Shown one piece after another: positions 32,543 to 41,997 of a DNA stretch of 64,000 nucleotides. The translations under genes were made by a program, and so were the position numbers. A model generated the notes under the pieces. That model searched no databases. It was not told the origin of the DNA and saw only the letters and a program-made list of their open reading frames with translations. Positions within the stretch are counted from its first letter, which is position 1. Each line of letters opens with the position of its first letter. This DNA is from Phycisphaeraceae bacterium (lineage in GTDB: Bacteria; Planctomycetota; Phycisphaerae; Phycisphaerales; UBA1924), in the NCBI GenBank assembly GCA_019636565.1, contig JAHBXG010000003.1, forward strand, positions 85,530-149,529, written 5' to 3'.

Positions 32543-32986
32543 ATGGCTTCGACCCTTACCAAGCTGCTGATTCACGTCACTTTTTCGACCAAGTCTCGTC
32601 AGCCGACGATCACCTCAGAAATCGGACCCGATCTCTACGCGTACACCGGAGGAATCTGCCGAACGAAAAAATGCGTGCTGCTCGCGATGGGCGGCACCGC
32701 AGACCATGTCCACATGTTCGTAAATCTGGCCAAGACGGTGGCCTTGTCGGATCTCATGCTGGAGGTGAAACGTGAGACGTCGCGATGGATGCACCGCACG
32801 ACGCCCGCATTTCAATGGCAGGACGGGTACTTCGGGTTCTCGCTCGGGGAATCGGGCGCACAGGCTTTGCATCAGTACATCGCGACGCAAATCGACCATC
32901 ATGCGAAAGTCGATTTCAAAGATGAGATTCGCGCTTTGTGCGCGAAGTACGGGGTTAAAATTGATGAGAGGTACGCGTGGGATTGA
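32543..32986 (+). CDS. REP-associated tyrosine transposase (RAYT, Y1_Tnp)
   Basis: A 147-residue Y1/HUH protein from the ATG at 32543 (MASTLTKLLIHVTFSTKSRQ). The HUH site is ADHVHMFVNL; the family motifs FQWQDGYFGFSLGES and LHQYIATQIDHHAK (catalytic Tyr in QYIATQ) are intact. It is related to, but clearly diverged from, the gene at 14351 and is flanked by a different, tighter set of REP hairpins, a sign that each transposase is tied to its own repeats. The frame is intact, so possibly active. Confidence 0.9.
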   Translation: MASTLTKLLIHVTFSTKSRQPTITSEIGPDLYAYTGGICRTKKCVLLAMGGTADHVHMFVNLAKTVALSDLMLEVKRETSRWMHRTTPAFQWQDGYFGFSLGESGAQALHQYIATQIDHHAKVDFKDEIRALCAKYGVKIDERYAWD

Positions 32987-32989
32987 CCA

Positions 32990-33097
32990 GCACGCCTTCG
33001 GCGTGCAGATGGTGGCCTCCAGCGACCCGGGGGTGGCGCTCGATCGCAAGGCGATCTCGCTTCACCCCCGGCTACTTCACATCACGGCTTCGCCGTG
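32990..33097 (-). repeat. REP-like array right of RAYT B (inverted)
   Basis: Hairpins GCACGCC-TTC-GGCGTGC (32990-33006), a long stem CCGGGGGTG/CACCCCCGG (33027-33071) and CACGGC-TTC-GCCGTG (33083-33097). As a whole it is the reverse complement of the left array, so the transposase gene lies between convergent REP units. The first hairpin begins 4 bases after the stop codon and could also terminate transcription. Confidence 0.85.
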
Positions 33098-33161
33098 CGG
33101 AATCACGCATTCACTCCGCGAAACTCCGCCCTCTCTGCGGACTCCGCGTTCTCCCGCGCCT

Positions 33162-34340
33162 TTATCCGTGCTTCTTCTCAAATTCCCGCATGAACTGCGC
33201 CAGCGCCACGGCGCCCTCGCGCGGGAACGCGTTGTACATGCTCGCCCGCATCCCGCCCGTGTTGCGGTGCCCCTTGATCTGGTCCATCCCCGCCTTGAAC
33301 GCCTCTTCGCAGAACAGGTCGTCCAGTTTCGCGCTTGGCGTGTGGAACGTCAGGTTCATCAGGCTGCGGCTGTCGGCCCGCGCGTGCGCCTTGTAGAACT
33401 TTGATTGGTCCAGCACGTCGTACACGATCTGCGCTTTCTCGCTATTGCGTTTCAGAAGTTCCGCCGTACCGCCCTGCTTCAGGATCCAGTTGAAAACCAG
33501 GTTGCACATGTAGATCGGAAACACCGGGGGCGTGTTGTGCCGGCTTTCGTCGCGTGCCAGCACCGAGTAATCCAGCATCCGCGGCAGTTTCCGCACCGGC
33601 TTGAGCAGATCCTCGCGCACCACCACCACCGAGATCCCCGCGATCCCGACGTTCTTTTGGGCACCGGCGTACACGATCCCGAATTCGTTCCAATCCACGG
33701 GGCGGCTGAAAATGTCGCTGCACATGTCCGCCACCAGGAACGACCCATCCGGGATCCTCGGCGTGCGGATCGAGCCGTCGGCGTTGCGCCACTGGGTGCC
33801 GTAGAGCGTGTTGTTGGTGCACATGTGCACGTAGACGGGCTTGTCGGCGTAGCGGATTTCCGAATCGGTCGGGCAGTGCTTGTAGCCTTCCTTCTTGCCG
33901 CTGAAGGCCTCGTAGGCGCGATCGGTGTAGACACCAATCTCCTCCCAGGTGCGCTCGGACCAGTAGCCGGTTGTGAGAAACGCCGCGACGCCGTGATCGG
34001 GCAGCACGTTGGCGGGGACCTGGAAGTTCTGGCTGGTCGCCCCGCCTGTCAGGAAGAGCACCTTGAAGTTAGCGGGGATGTTGCCGACCTTGCGGGCCGT
34101 TGCCTCGGTCTCGTGCAGGATCTCATCGAAGAGTTTGCCCCGGTGGCTCAACTCCATGATGCCGATGCCGCTGTTCCGGACATTCCAGACTTCATCCTGA
34201 GCCTGGCGCAGCACCTCCTCGGGCAGCATGCTGGGGCCGGCGCAAAAGTTGTAGAGGCGGCCAAGGCCGGCACCGGGCATGCCGGCGGCGAACTGATTCG
34301 GAGCGAATGAAGATTGCCCAGAAGCGACCGAAACAGTCAT
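33162..34340 (-). CDS. serC: Phosphoserine aminotransferase
   Basis: A 392-residue protein. The start ATG at 34340 has GGAG about 9 bases upstream; the earlier frame to 34424 lacks one. Family motifs: LYNFCAGPSMLPEEVLRQAQDE, GIGIMELSHRGK, FLTGGATSQNFQVPAN and the PLP-lysine segment YAGAQKNVGIAG, then RMLDYSVLARDESRHNTPPVF. It makes phosphoserine (and pyridoxine precursor) from 3-phosphohydroxypyruvate with glutamate. The first about 20 residues are a non-conserved extension. It is followed on its 3' side by the REP array. Confidence 0.96.
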   Translation of the reverse strand: MTVSVASGQSSFAPNQFAAGMPGAGLGRLYNFCAGPSMLPEEVLRQAQDEVWNVRNSGIGIMELSHRGKLFDEILHETEATARKVGNIPANFKVLFLTGGATSQNFQVPANVLPDHGVAAFLTTGYWSERTWEEIGVYTDRAYEAFSGKKEGYKHCPTDSEIRYADKPVYVHMCTNNTLYGTQWRNADGSIRTPRIPDGSFLVADMCSDIFSRPVDWNEFGIVYAGAQKNVGIAGISVVVVREDLLKPVRKLPRMLDYSVLARDESRHNTPPVFPIYMCNLVFNWILKQGGTAELLKRNSEKAQIVYDVLDQSKFYKAHARADSRSLMNLTFHTPSAKLDDLFCEEAFKAGMDQIKGHRNTGGMRASMYNAFPREGAVALAQFMREFEKKHG

Positions 34341-34420
34341 GGCAGAACTCCGCGAAGGTTTGCAAGCGTACGTCGCTTCCATGGAAGCAACGCGGCTGTG
34401 AACGGTCGCGGGAAGCCGGG

Positions 34421-35629
34421 TCAATAAGCGTTCGTGACTGAAGTATCGAGCTCGTTCTCGACCTTGTATTCCATCTTCCCGTTGCTGATCTGGGAGCGCA
34501 CTGCACCGCGCGGGACATCCCAGCCACGCAAGCCGCCCCGCGTCATCTGGTACCAGCCGGTCGCGGCGGCATACCCACGAACCTCTTTCCCGTCGGCTCC
34601 GGTTTTGCTGGTTGTGTTGGCAACTGGCGGAGAGTAATCATTCAATTCTTCCACCCACGCGAGACGTTGACCCATCTGTTTGCGGGTGCTCTCCCTTGTC
34701 GGATCCCAGCCGGGGTTGGTATCCCCGGTCATGAACACGCGGACCGAACTGTCATAGAACGCAAGCGGCTGGCGGCAGGTGGGGTCCGCGTAGTAACTTG
34801 CCATTCTGCCGAAGTGGCGACCCAGACTGTCGGAGGCCCAGGTTTTCTGCGATGGAAACCGGATGTCCACGATCCGTCTGTTGCCAAGCGCGCCCGTGGG
34901 AATCGACGATACGGGGTTGTCACCATCGGAAAAATGCATCCCCCCGTTGGTGGCATAGACGATCGGCGCACGCTTGCTTCGGCCCTCGTCCATGATGTTG
35001 TACACCTTGTCGGGGCTGTAGTGCGACGTGTGGATCGTGTACGACATGCGGAACGGAAAGCGCCAGCGTGCGTCGCTATCACCCGAGTTGGGAGGAACCG
35101 GAGTGCCGGCGTTGTCAACGTTGTCGTATGACTTCTGGAGCAAAATCAACGACCTGTCTTCCGGGCACGCGGCCACAGGCATGGGCATCTGCGCGCTCAT
35201 GTAATCCATCAGCGGGATGTGGCTGTAGTAGACGTACGGGAACCAGTTTTCCGGCATGAGAAACCGGTTCGGATCCGTCAGACCAAGGCGCTTCTGCATG
35301 ACGTACGTGAACTGCATCGCGGCGCCGTGCACGTCGTTGTCCGCGTACTGAACTTTGACCGGCAAGAAGCGCGCAAAATCCGGCGGGATCGGCGTGCCTC
35401 GGAACCATGAGTAATTGAACAACTTGTCTTTGTTCTCTGAGGCGTAACTCGCCATCGCGACGGCAAATTGCCGCATGTTGCTCATGCACACCGCCATGCG
35501 CGCGGACTTTCTCGCATTGCCGATCGCCGGCAGCAGGATGCCGATGAGCAGCGCGATGATGGCGATGACGATCAACAACTCGATCAGCGTGAACGCCGAT
35601 CGACGGCGCCGGAAAGGGCGAATCAGCAT
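34421..35629 (-). CDS. Prepilin-type N-terminal domain protein (pseudopilin) 1
   Basis: A 402-residue protein. A basic leader is followed by [18 protein letters not shown], the class III pilin signal recognised by a prepilin peptidase, with Glu at +5. A large C-terminal domain ends in a GGLRGWDVPRG motif shared with the two downstream paralogues, and a conserved RFPSQK...SLGRHFG element. A good ribosome site (GGAGG) precedes the ATG at 35629. It is exported and anchored by its N-terminal helix. Role: a minor pilin/type II-secretion-like subunit or a planctomycete surface protein. Confidence 0.92.
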   Translation of the reverse strand: MLIRPFRRRRSAFTLIELLIVIAIIALLIGILLPAIGNARKSARMAVCMSNMRQFAVAMASYASENKDKLFNYSWFRGTPIPPDFARFLPVKVQYADNDVHGAAMQFTYVMQKRLGLTDPNRFLMPENWFPYVYYSHIPLMDYMSAQMPMPVAACPEDRSLILLQKSYDNVDNAGTPVPPNSGDSDARWRFPFRMSYTIHTSHYSPDKVYNIMDEGRSKRAPIVYATNGGMHFSDGDNPVSSIPTGALGNRRIVDIRFPSQKTWASDSLGRHFGRMASYYADPTCRQPLAFYDSSVRVFMTGDTNPGWDPTRESTRKQMGQRLAWVEELNDYSPPVANTTSKTGADGKEVRGYAAATGWYQMTRGGLRGWDVPRGAVRSQISNGKMEYKVENELDTSVTNAY

Positions 35630-35760
35630 GAGTTTCGAAACCTCCTCAGGTCAAGAACAGACAACCAAAGCTTAACAGAACCCTCGCAAGTTTGCAAGCG
35701 TGGAACGCTTGCGAAAAGGCACTTTCAGAGCGCTTCGAACCATTCGGCAACTCTCCCGAT

Positions 35761-37002
35761 TCACCACAACCCCGCGGAAGTATCCAGTTCACTCTCCGCA
35801 ATCGGCGTCAGAGATTGTTCCGGGCCCGGCTTCACCAAAACCGCCCGCTTGCCGTTCGCCCCCACGCCCCGCGGCACATCCCAGCCCAATAACCCCCCGC
35901 GCGTATAACGAAACCACCCGGCCGGCACGCGATAGTTCTTCAACCCGGTGGTCGCGTCCACGCCGGTGTACGTGCTCATGTCGGGTTCGTACGCACTCTG
36001 CTGCTTTGTGTACTGCAAACGCAACTGCATCGAGCGAGTGCTGCCGCCCCGGTTGCTGCTGCTCGATGGGTCCCACCCGGGGTTGGTTTCGCCCGTCTGG
36101 TAGATACGCACCGAGCCGTCGTAGAACGGCAAGGGCTGTCTCGATTCGGGCGCAGCGAAGAACGTCGGCTTCTTGCCGAAGTGGCGTCCGTACTCGTCGG
36201 ACATGATCACCTTCTGGCTCGGGAACCGCACGTCGGTGAGACGATTGAAGCCGAACTGACCGGGCATGGCCGAATCCGCGCTGCCTTCTTTGGTATAGAA
36301 ACCGCCGCCTCCGTTGGCGGTCGGATACCAGATCGCGGTGAGAAAGAAGCCGGGCACGTTGGCTGTAGGGTTGAAACGGCGCTCGGCACGCGAGGGTCCC
36401 CAGTGCGCCTGATGGATGTTGTACGACGTACTGAAAGGCCAGCGCCAGGTGGAGAGTGTGTTGTCGCCACCGTTTTCCGGGTAGGGCAAACCGGTGTTGC
36501 GCGGCGCATCCCACTGGCGCTGCACCGCGATCCGCCACGCGTCTTCGGGGCATGCCGCGACCGGCGAGGGCGTTGTGCCCCCGATGTAATCGGTGAGCGG
36601 CACGTGCGAATAGAGAATGAACGGAATCCAGTTCTGCGGAACGGGCGCGAACTCATCGGAGAGCCCGGTCTTGCGACGGATGATGTGGACGACCTGGAAC
36701 GATGCCGCGACCAGGTCATTCTCGAAGTACTGGCCTTTGAATTTCTCCCAGCCGGGCAGGTCGGTCGGATAGGGATCGGAACTTCGCCAATCCATCGCGG
36801 GGAGGCGATCCTTTTTCTCCGACGCGTACGAGCCGGTCGCGGTCGCGTAGGTTCGTCCGTTGCTGGTGCAGGCCACCGTCTTGCTCTGCCGGCGCGCCGA
36901 CCCAAGCGCGGGCAGCAAAACGCCGATCAACAGCGCGATGATCGCGATGACGATCAGCAGTTCGATGAGCGTGAAGCCGCCGACTCGACGCCTTGCGTTC
37001 AT
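35761..37002 (-). CDS. Prepilin-type N-terminal domain protein (pseudopilin) 2
   Basis: A 413-residue paralogue of the pilins at 34421 and 37105. Start ATG at 37002 ([18 protein letters not shown]). It shares the processing site, [43 protein letters not shown] and [13 protein letters not shown]. The region from residue 50 to about 330 is the most variable between the three. It is more like gene 3 than gene 1. Confidence 0.92.
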   Translation of the reverse strand: MNARRRVGGFTLIELLIVIAIIALLIGVLLPALGSARRQSKTVACTSNGRTYATATGSYASEKKDRLPAMDWRSSDPYPTDLPGWEKFKGQYFENDLVAASFQVVHIIRRKTGLSDEFAPVPQNWIPFILYSHVPLTDYIGGTTPSPVAACPEDAWRIAVQRQWDAPRNTGLPYPENGGDNTLSTWRWPFSTSYNIHQAHWGPSRAERRFNPTANVPGFFLTAIWYPTANGGGGFYTKEGSADSAMPGQFGFNRLTDVRFPSQKVIMSDEYGRHFGKKPTFFAAPESRQPLPFYDGSVRIYQTGETNPGWDPSSSSNRGGSTRSMQLRLQYTKQQSAYEPDMSTYTGVDATTGLKNYRVPAGWFRYTRGGLLGWDVPRGVGANGKRAVLVKPGPEQSLTPIAESELDTSAGLW

Positions 37003-37052
37003 GATCGGCCCCTGAACCTCGACCCACGAGGCACCAGAGCAAACGCAACGAA

Positions 37053-37088
37053 GCAAAACGAAAAACGCCCGGGGGAGGCCCCGGGCGT
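37053..37088 (-). terminator. Rho-independent terminator after pseudopilin 3
   Basis: A perfect 10-bp stem ACGCCCGGGG/CCCCGGGCGT with a 4-base loop (37065-37088) is followed on the minus strand by TTTTTCGTTTTG. It lies 17 bp past the stop codon of the third pilin gene, so pilins 2 and 3 are separate transcription units. Confidence 0.85.
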
Positions 37089-37104
37089 CTGGAACATTCT
37101 TGAA

Positions 37105-38373
37105 TTACCACTTGCCGCTGGACGTATCCAGTTCGTTCTCTGCGACCTTCGACATGAACTGACTCGAACCCGGATTCGTAATCACAGCCTGCTTGCCATT
37201 CAAACCGCCGCCGGAAGCGACGCCACGCGGCACGTCCCAACCGAGCAGGCCACCACGGGTGTACTTGAACCATCCCGCCGCGACCTTGTACTGGCGCAAG
37301 CCGGTGGTACCGTCCACGCTGGTGTACGGGAACAACTGCGGGTCGTAAGCCTGCTGATCCTTGGTATATTCCAAGCGAAGCGTCATCGCGTTCGCGCTGC
37401 CGCCGCGACGGCTCGAAGCAGAAGGATCCCAACCCGGGTTGGTGTCACCGGTCTGATAGACGCGGACCGAACCGTCGTAGAACGCGAGAGGCTGCTTTGA
37501 TTCAGGGGCGGCGAAGATGGTGGTCTTGCGGCCAGCATGACGACCGAACTCATCAGACATCATGGTCTTCTGCGAAGGGAAACGAACATCGCCGATTCGA
37601 TTCGTCCCAAACTGGCCGCTAATCTTCACATCGCCGTCGTAACCCCACAAGTTTCCGCCGCCATCTTTGGTCGGATAAGCAAAGGCGGTCTGCGTCGGAG
37701 AGCTCGCGCCCGGCGCAATTCGCCGTTCTGCTCGTGAAGGACCCCAGTGCGACTGATGGAACTGATACGACGCGCTGAAAGGCCAGCGCCAAGGACGGCC
37801 GGACGAGCCATCTCCATTGTCGTTGGATGCAGGATAAGGAAGCCCGGTGCTTGCCGGATCTCTCCATTCGCGCTGAATGGCAACGCGCCAAAGGTCCTCG
37901 GGACAAGCGGCCGTCGGATTCGGCATCTGGCCACCGGTGTAGTTCACGCCAGCGATGTGGGTATAGAGAATAAACGGAATCCAGTTGGAAGGGACCGGAG
38001 CATCTGAGTCCGAAAGACCCAACTTGGTCCGGATGTTGAAGGCGACTTCGTAGGCATAGGCCTCCTGATCGCTCGCATAGTACGAGCCGGCGTTGCCTTC
38101 CCAGCCCGGCAAAGTCGAGTTCTTGGCGTCGCCCGCCTTCCAGGTCGGTCCAAGCAGACGGTCCTTGTTCTCGTTGGCGAACGTCGAGTTCGCGATACCG
38201 AACTGCTTCAGATTGCTCTGGCAGATGGTGAGTTTGCCCGCACGGCGCGCCTCGCCAAGAGCGGGCAGCAGGATGCCGATGAGCAGCGCGATGATCGCGA
38301 TGACGATCAGCAATTCGATGAGGGTGAAGCCTGCGGTGCCACGCGACTTGCGGGCGAACACGTCCTTCAGCAT
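37105..38373 (-). CDS. Prepilin-type N-terminal domain protein (pseudopilin) 3
   Basis: A 422-residue third paralogue ([18 protein letters not shown] leader, [54 protein letters not shown]). Its start overlaps the stop of a small upstream frame by one base (TAATG), which would allow translational coupling. A strong terminator follows it, so it is probably the last gene of its unit. Confidence 0.92.
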   Translation of the reverse strand: MLKDVFARKSRGTAGFTLIELLIVIAIIALLIGILLPALGEARRAGKLTICQSNLKQFGIANSTFANENKDRLLGPTWKAGDAKNSTLPGWEGNAGSYYASDQEAYAYEVAFNIRTKLGLSDSDAPVPSNWIPFILYTHIAGVNYTGGQMPNPTAACPEDLWRVAIQREWRDPASTGLPYPASNDNGDGSSGRPWRWPFSASYQFHQSHWGPSRAERRIAPGASSPTQTAFAYPTKDGGGNLWGYDGDVKISGQFGTNRIGDVRFPSQKTMMSDEFGRHAGRKTTIFAAPESKQPLAFYDGSVRVYQTGDTNPGWDPSASSRRGGSANAMTLRLEYTKDQQAYDPQLFPYTSVDGTTGLRQYKVAAGWFKYTRGGLLGWDVPRGVASGGGLNGKQAVITNPGSSQFMSKVAENELDTSSGKW

Positions 38374-38732
38374 TATTCGATCTCCCAGACTGGCCGCGGA
38401 ATCGCGACCGTTTTACAGAACGACCCGAGTTCGATACGCAGATCCGGAAACCCCGGCTGCGGCGAATCGGAGATTTTTACCTCGCCCGGCGAAAGGTCAA
38501 CCGATGACCCTCCCTCGGCATCCGAGGTGACCGCCAACTCCTTCACCCTCACAAGTCGTTCCAAAACCAGTGAAAAACTGCGAAAACTCTTGCCCTGCCG
38601 CAGGATGCGGCCGCCAGAATAGGCTCTCAGAGCATACCACAACTTCGTGCGGACGCCGACTTGAGATGCAGGTTTTACCCCAGCACCTTGAAAAAACCGG
38701 ACCTCTACCCACAAAAACCTGTCGTTTGCCAA
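38373..38732 (-). CDS. Hypothetical protein overlapping pseudopilin 3 (119 aa or shorter)
   Basis: The frame stops at 38373-38375 in TAATG shared with the pilin start. The first codon is TTG at 38732; GTG codons at 38552 and 38546 are shorter alternatives, none with a clear ribosome site. The sequence after about residue 60 ([20 protein letters not shown] and [10 protein letters not shown]) looks like coding protein with acidic, beta-like content. No family recognised. The overlap is the strongest argument that it is real. Confidence 0.4.
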   Translation of the reverse strand: MANDRFLWVEVRFFQGAGVKPASQVGVRTKLWYALRAYSGGRILRQGKSFRSFSLVLERLVRVKELAVTSDAEGGSSVDLSPGEVKISDSPQPGFPDLRIELGSFCKTVAIPRPVWEIE

Positions 38733-38751
38733 GAAAGTACTTACGCAATCC

Positions 38752-39717
38752 TTACGGCCAGCGCGTTGATCGGAGCAAAGTCAGTTCCTCGCTCGGCTTC
38801 ACCGGCTCGACCGGGTCTTTGGCTGGCTCCTTTGCCGGCTCTGACGCGCCCGGATCTTTGGATTCTGGCGCCGGCGGCGTCTTCTGCCCGGTCGCCTGCA
38901 AAGGTGCCGGGTTTGGACGCGAATCCGCCGGCAATTCGGCACTGCCGGGCGGTGCCTGGTCCGCCCCAGGCGTGGAATCGGACGATTCCTTCGAGCCGGA
39001 ATTGGCCGCTTGCAGAGCGCGCCCCGTCGGAATGGTGCCGTGTTCCCCGTAGCCCGACGCCAAAACCCAGATCACGCCGAGCGCCACGATCGCGCAGACC
39101 GCAGCGACCCCGATCAGCACCGCATTGCGCCGGCGCAGCGAGGCGATCTCGGATTCCATCCGGTTGCTCAGCACGCTGGCTCGCGGTGCGACTCCTGAAA
39201 CCTCGAACGCCTGCGGAAACGCGGCGGGCGCCGCCACCGCCGGTTCCGCGATAACGGGCGGTTCGGGCACCGGCGTGCTGGCCCCCGGGAGGCTCCGCAC
39301 GGGCATGAGGCCGAGAAACTGGCGATCCGGATCGGCGTGAAAAACCGCCCCGCAGCGGGGGCACTCGGATTCACCGGATACGGCCTGCTGGCACGAGTGG
39401 CACACCCCAAGCCGGTGAGCAACGCCGGGCACGCGTTTGGCCGGATACCAGAATTGTGAGGTGCTTGGCCCCCGCAGGATGGTGTCGGAGGTGATCTTGC
39501 CCCGGCTGACCATGGTCAGGATCGTCTCGTAGGAGCAGCCCGGCCGGAAGGGCTGCTGCTCATCTCGCACGAACCAGGGCCCCATGGCGTTCTGCGTGGC
39601 CTGACGGGAGAGCGGGTCAAGCGGGCCCGCGCAGTGAGCACACCGGGGCTGGTCCGGCGTCGCGCCGCCGCAGAAAGGGCAGACAAAGGCGACGGGAACT
39701 TTCGCAGGCTCGGTCAT
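38752..39717 (-). CDS. Zinc-ribbon/GYF-like domain membrane protein (321 aa)
   Basis: Two zinc fingers at the N-terminus (CPFCG...CAHC about 13-30; CHSC...CPRC about 106-122) surround a GYF/DUF4339-like domain: GPWFVRDEQQPFRPGCSYETILTMVSRGKITSDTIL then FWYPAKRVPGVAH. A membrane span sits near 205-225, followed by a low-complexity P/A/E/K-rich tail. GYF-like domains bind proline-rich peptides. The gene is upstream of the pilins on the same strand and probably encodes an envelope scaffold protein. Confidence 0.82.
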   Translation of the reverse strand: MTEPAKVPVAFVCPFCGGATPDQPRCAHCAGPLDPLSRQATQNAMGPWFVRDEQQPFRPGCSYETILTMVSRGKITSDTILRGPSTSQFWYPAKRVPGVAHRLGVCHSCQQAVSGESECPRCGAVFHADPDRQFLGLMPVRSLPGASTPVPEPPVIAEPAVAAPAAFPQAFEVSGVAPRASVLSNRMESEIASLRRRNAVLIGVAAVCAIVALGVIWVLASGYGEHGTIPTGRALQAANSGSKESSDSTPGADQAPPGSAELPADSRPNPAPLQATGQKTPPAPESKDPGASEPAKEPAKDPVEPVKPSEELTLLRSTRWP

Positions 39718-39908
39718 GAAGAATGGTCCGCGAGGCGGCGGGATTCGGTTCGGTCAGAGTACCAAAGCCGGTGAAAGGGGGCGGAGGGCCAAGAGCCGCA
39801 GAAGCGATACCCGAGGCGGCGGCTGTGAGCTATCAGTTGTCAGCCGTCCGTTTTCAGCCAGACTCTGGGCCCGCTTGTCCGCCCCGCGTACTCCGCTTTC
39901 TCTCGAAC

Positions 39909-41486
39909 TTACCTCGCCACTTCGATCGCCCGCGTCTCGCGCAGGACGGTGACCTTGATCTCGCCGGGGAAGGTCATCTCTTCGCTCACGCGCTTGGCGA
40001 TCTTGTGGGCGATCAGGTACGCCTCGTCGTCGTTGACGCGATTGGCATCAACCATCACACGCACCTCGCGTCCGGCCTGGATGGCGTGTGCCTCGTTCAC
40101 GCCCCGGAAATCGAGCGCGATGTCCTGCAATTCGGTGAGGCGCTGGACGTACTTCTCCATGCTCTCGCGCCGCGCGCCGGGGCGGGCCGAGGAGACCGCG
40201 TCGGCCGCCATGACGATGGGCGTGTAGAACGAAGTTGAGGGGATATCCGCGTGGTGGCCGCCGATGGCGTTGAGCACCGGCTCCTTCTCGCCGAACTGGC
40301 GGGCGAAGTCCATGCCGATCTTGGGGTGCCCGCCCTCCATCTCGTGGTCCATGGCCTTGCCGATATCGTGGAGAAAGCCGCACCGACGGGCAACGGTGCC
40401 GTCGAGGCCCAACTGATCCGCGATGACCTGGCAGAGGTACGCGACCTCGATCGAGTGACGGAGCACGTTCTGGCCGTAACTGGTGCGGTACGCGAGTTTT
40501 CCCATCGCCTCGCTGACCTTGGGGTGGATGCCCCGCAGGTTGACCTCGAGCACAGCATCGCGCCCGAACTTGAGCACCTTCTCGTTGATCTCGCTTTTGA
40601 CCTTTTCGACGACTTCTTCGATGCGGGTCGGGTGCATGCGCCCGTCGGCGATCAGGCGTTCGAGCGACTCGACGGCGACCGCCTGGCGGATCTTGTCGAA
40701 GCACGAGACCACAATCACACCCGGCGTGTCATCGACGATGATGTCGGCCCCAGTCACCTTTTCGATCGCGCGGATGTTCCGGCCCTCGCGCCCGATGATG
40801 CGGCCCTTCATGTCGTCGGAGGGAATCGCGACGGTGCGAACGGTCGATTCCGAGGTGTGTTCGGTGGCGTAACGCTGGACGGCCATCAGCGTGATCTCTC
40901 GAGATTTTTCCTTTGCTTCCGTCTCGGCCGTCTCGATCACCTTGCGGACGATCTTCGCGGCATCGTGGCGCGCATCCTCCTCGACCTTGACCAGCAGCTC
41001 CGCCTTGGCCTGGTCGGGCGTCAGGCCGGTCATCTGGAAGAGTTTGTCCTTTTGCTCCTGGATGACCCGATCGAGTTCTCCCTCGCGCGTCTGCAGGCCC
41101 TGCTCCCGGCTCTTGAGTTGCTCGGTCTGGCGCCCCAGACCCTGCTCTTTCAGCGTCAGCGCCTCTTCTTTGCGGTCGAACAAGTCTTCGCGTTTTTGCA
41201 GGCGGCGTTCGGCCTCGCGCACTTCGTTGCGACCCTCTTCGATTTCCCTCTCGATGGTCGCCTTGCGTTCAAGAAGCGCCTTGTCGGACTCGATCCGGAC
41301 CTTTTCGGCCGCGGCCCGAGCGGCCGCCTCGGCCCCGGCGATCGTTTCCGCCGCCTTGGCTTTCGCGTTGGCCAGCGATTGAGAAGCAACGAGTTTGGCG
41401 ATGGCGAAGCCCAAAAGGGCGCCCGCGACCGCCGCGCCGGCGATTGCGCCGATTAGCGTCCCACCATCAAGTGCAAGTGTCAGCAT
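39909..41486 (-). CDS. rny: Ribonuclease Y
   Basis: A 525-residue protein with the RNase Y order: N-terminal membrane anchor (10-35), long coiled coil to about 205, KH domain (TVAIPSDDMKGRIIGREGRNI), then an HD domain (FLHDIGKAMDHEMEGGH) with metal residues. The end motif VTVLRETRAIEVAR is typical. It initiates mRNA decay by endonucleolytic cleavage at the membrane. It stands alone here between two intergenic gaps. Confidence 0.96.
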   Translation of the reverse strand: MLTLALDGGTLIGAIAGAAVAGALLGFAIAKLVASQSLANAKAKAAETIAGAEAAARAAAEKVRIESDKALLERKATIEREIEEGRNEVREAERRLQKREDLFDRKEEALTLKEQGLGRQTEQLKSREQGLQTREGELDRVIQEQKDKLFQMTGLTPDQAKAELLVKVEEDARHDAAKIVRKVIETAETEAKEKSREITLMAVQRYATEHTSESTVRTVAIPSDDMKGRIIGREGRNIRAIEKVTGADIIVDDTPGVIVVSCFDKIRQAVAVESLERLIADGRMHPTRIEEVVEKVKSEINEKVLKFGRDAVLEVNLRGIHPKVSEAMGKLAYRTSYGQNVLRHSIEVAYLCQVIADQLGLDGTVARRCGFLHDIGKAMDHEMEGGHPKIGMDFARQFGEKEPVLNAIGGHHADIPSTSFYTPIVMAADAVSSARPGARRESMEKYVQRLTELQDIALDFRGVNEAHAIQAGREVRVMVDANRVNDDEAYLIAHKIAKRVSEEMTFPGEIKVTVLRETRAIEVAR

Positions 41487-41997
41487 CGGACGATCCCCCT
41501 ATCGAGGACCGACCGGAATCATGTTCAGGAAAGGCGATCACCCACCACATGCGGCAGCGCTCACGCGCTTGTTTCCGGGGAGTTTTTCTTCCGTCAGAAT
41601 CTGCCAAAGTCTCCGGATGGCCGCAGGTCATTCGGGATTCACCGGATCACGGGTGCCGTGGCGAGTGTCGGGCCTATCGCCCGGAAGGCTTTGGATGAGC
41701 CGGTCCGGACTTGGCGGGAACCTCTCGATGGCAGCCGAACCCGGATTTCCCGGCTTCGTTCTATCGCTTCGCCTCAAACGCTGAACTGATTCCAAGTCGT
41801 GATTTGGTAAAGAAGGTCGGACTCTGTCCGGCCCGCGCCGGAACTCGAACTATGGTATCGCAAATCGTGGGGCCACGTTCCGAATTTCGGGGGTTGTCGT
41901 GAGATTGATTCGGCCGAGGGCGTTCACCCACGGGCGGAAATTGCCGAAGACGCCCATCCCTGACCGATTGCTACGACGACAGAAGGAGAATCGCCGA
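41487..41997. other. Intergenic region, 511 bp, nothing recognised
   Basis: The gap lies between the divergent rny and the lipoprotein gene at 41998, so it should hold both promoters, but I could not find convincing boxes, tRNA or RNA structure. The short open frames in it have poor codon use and overlap each other. An AGAAGGAG ribosome site belongs to the lipoprotein gene. Confidence 0.4.
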
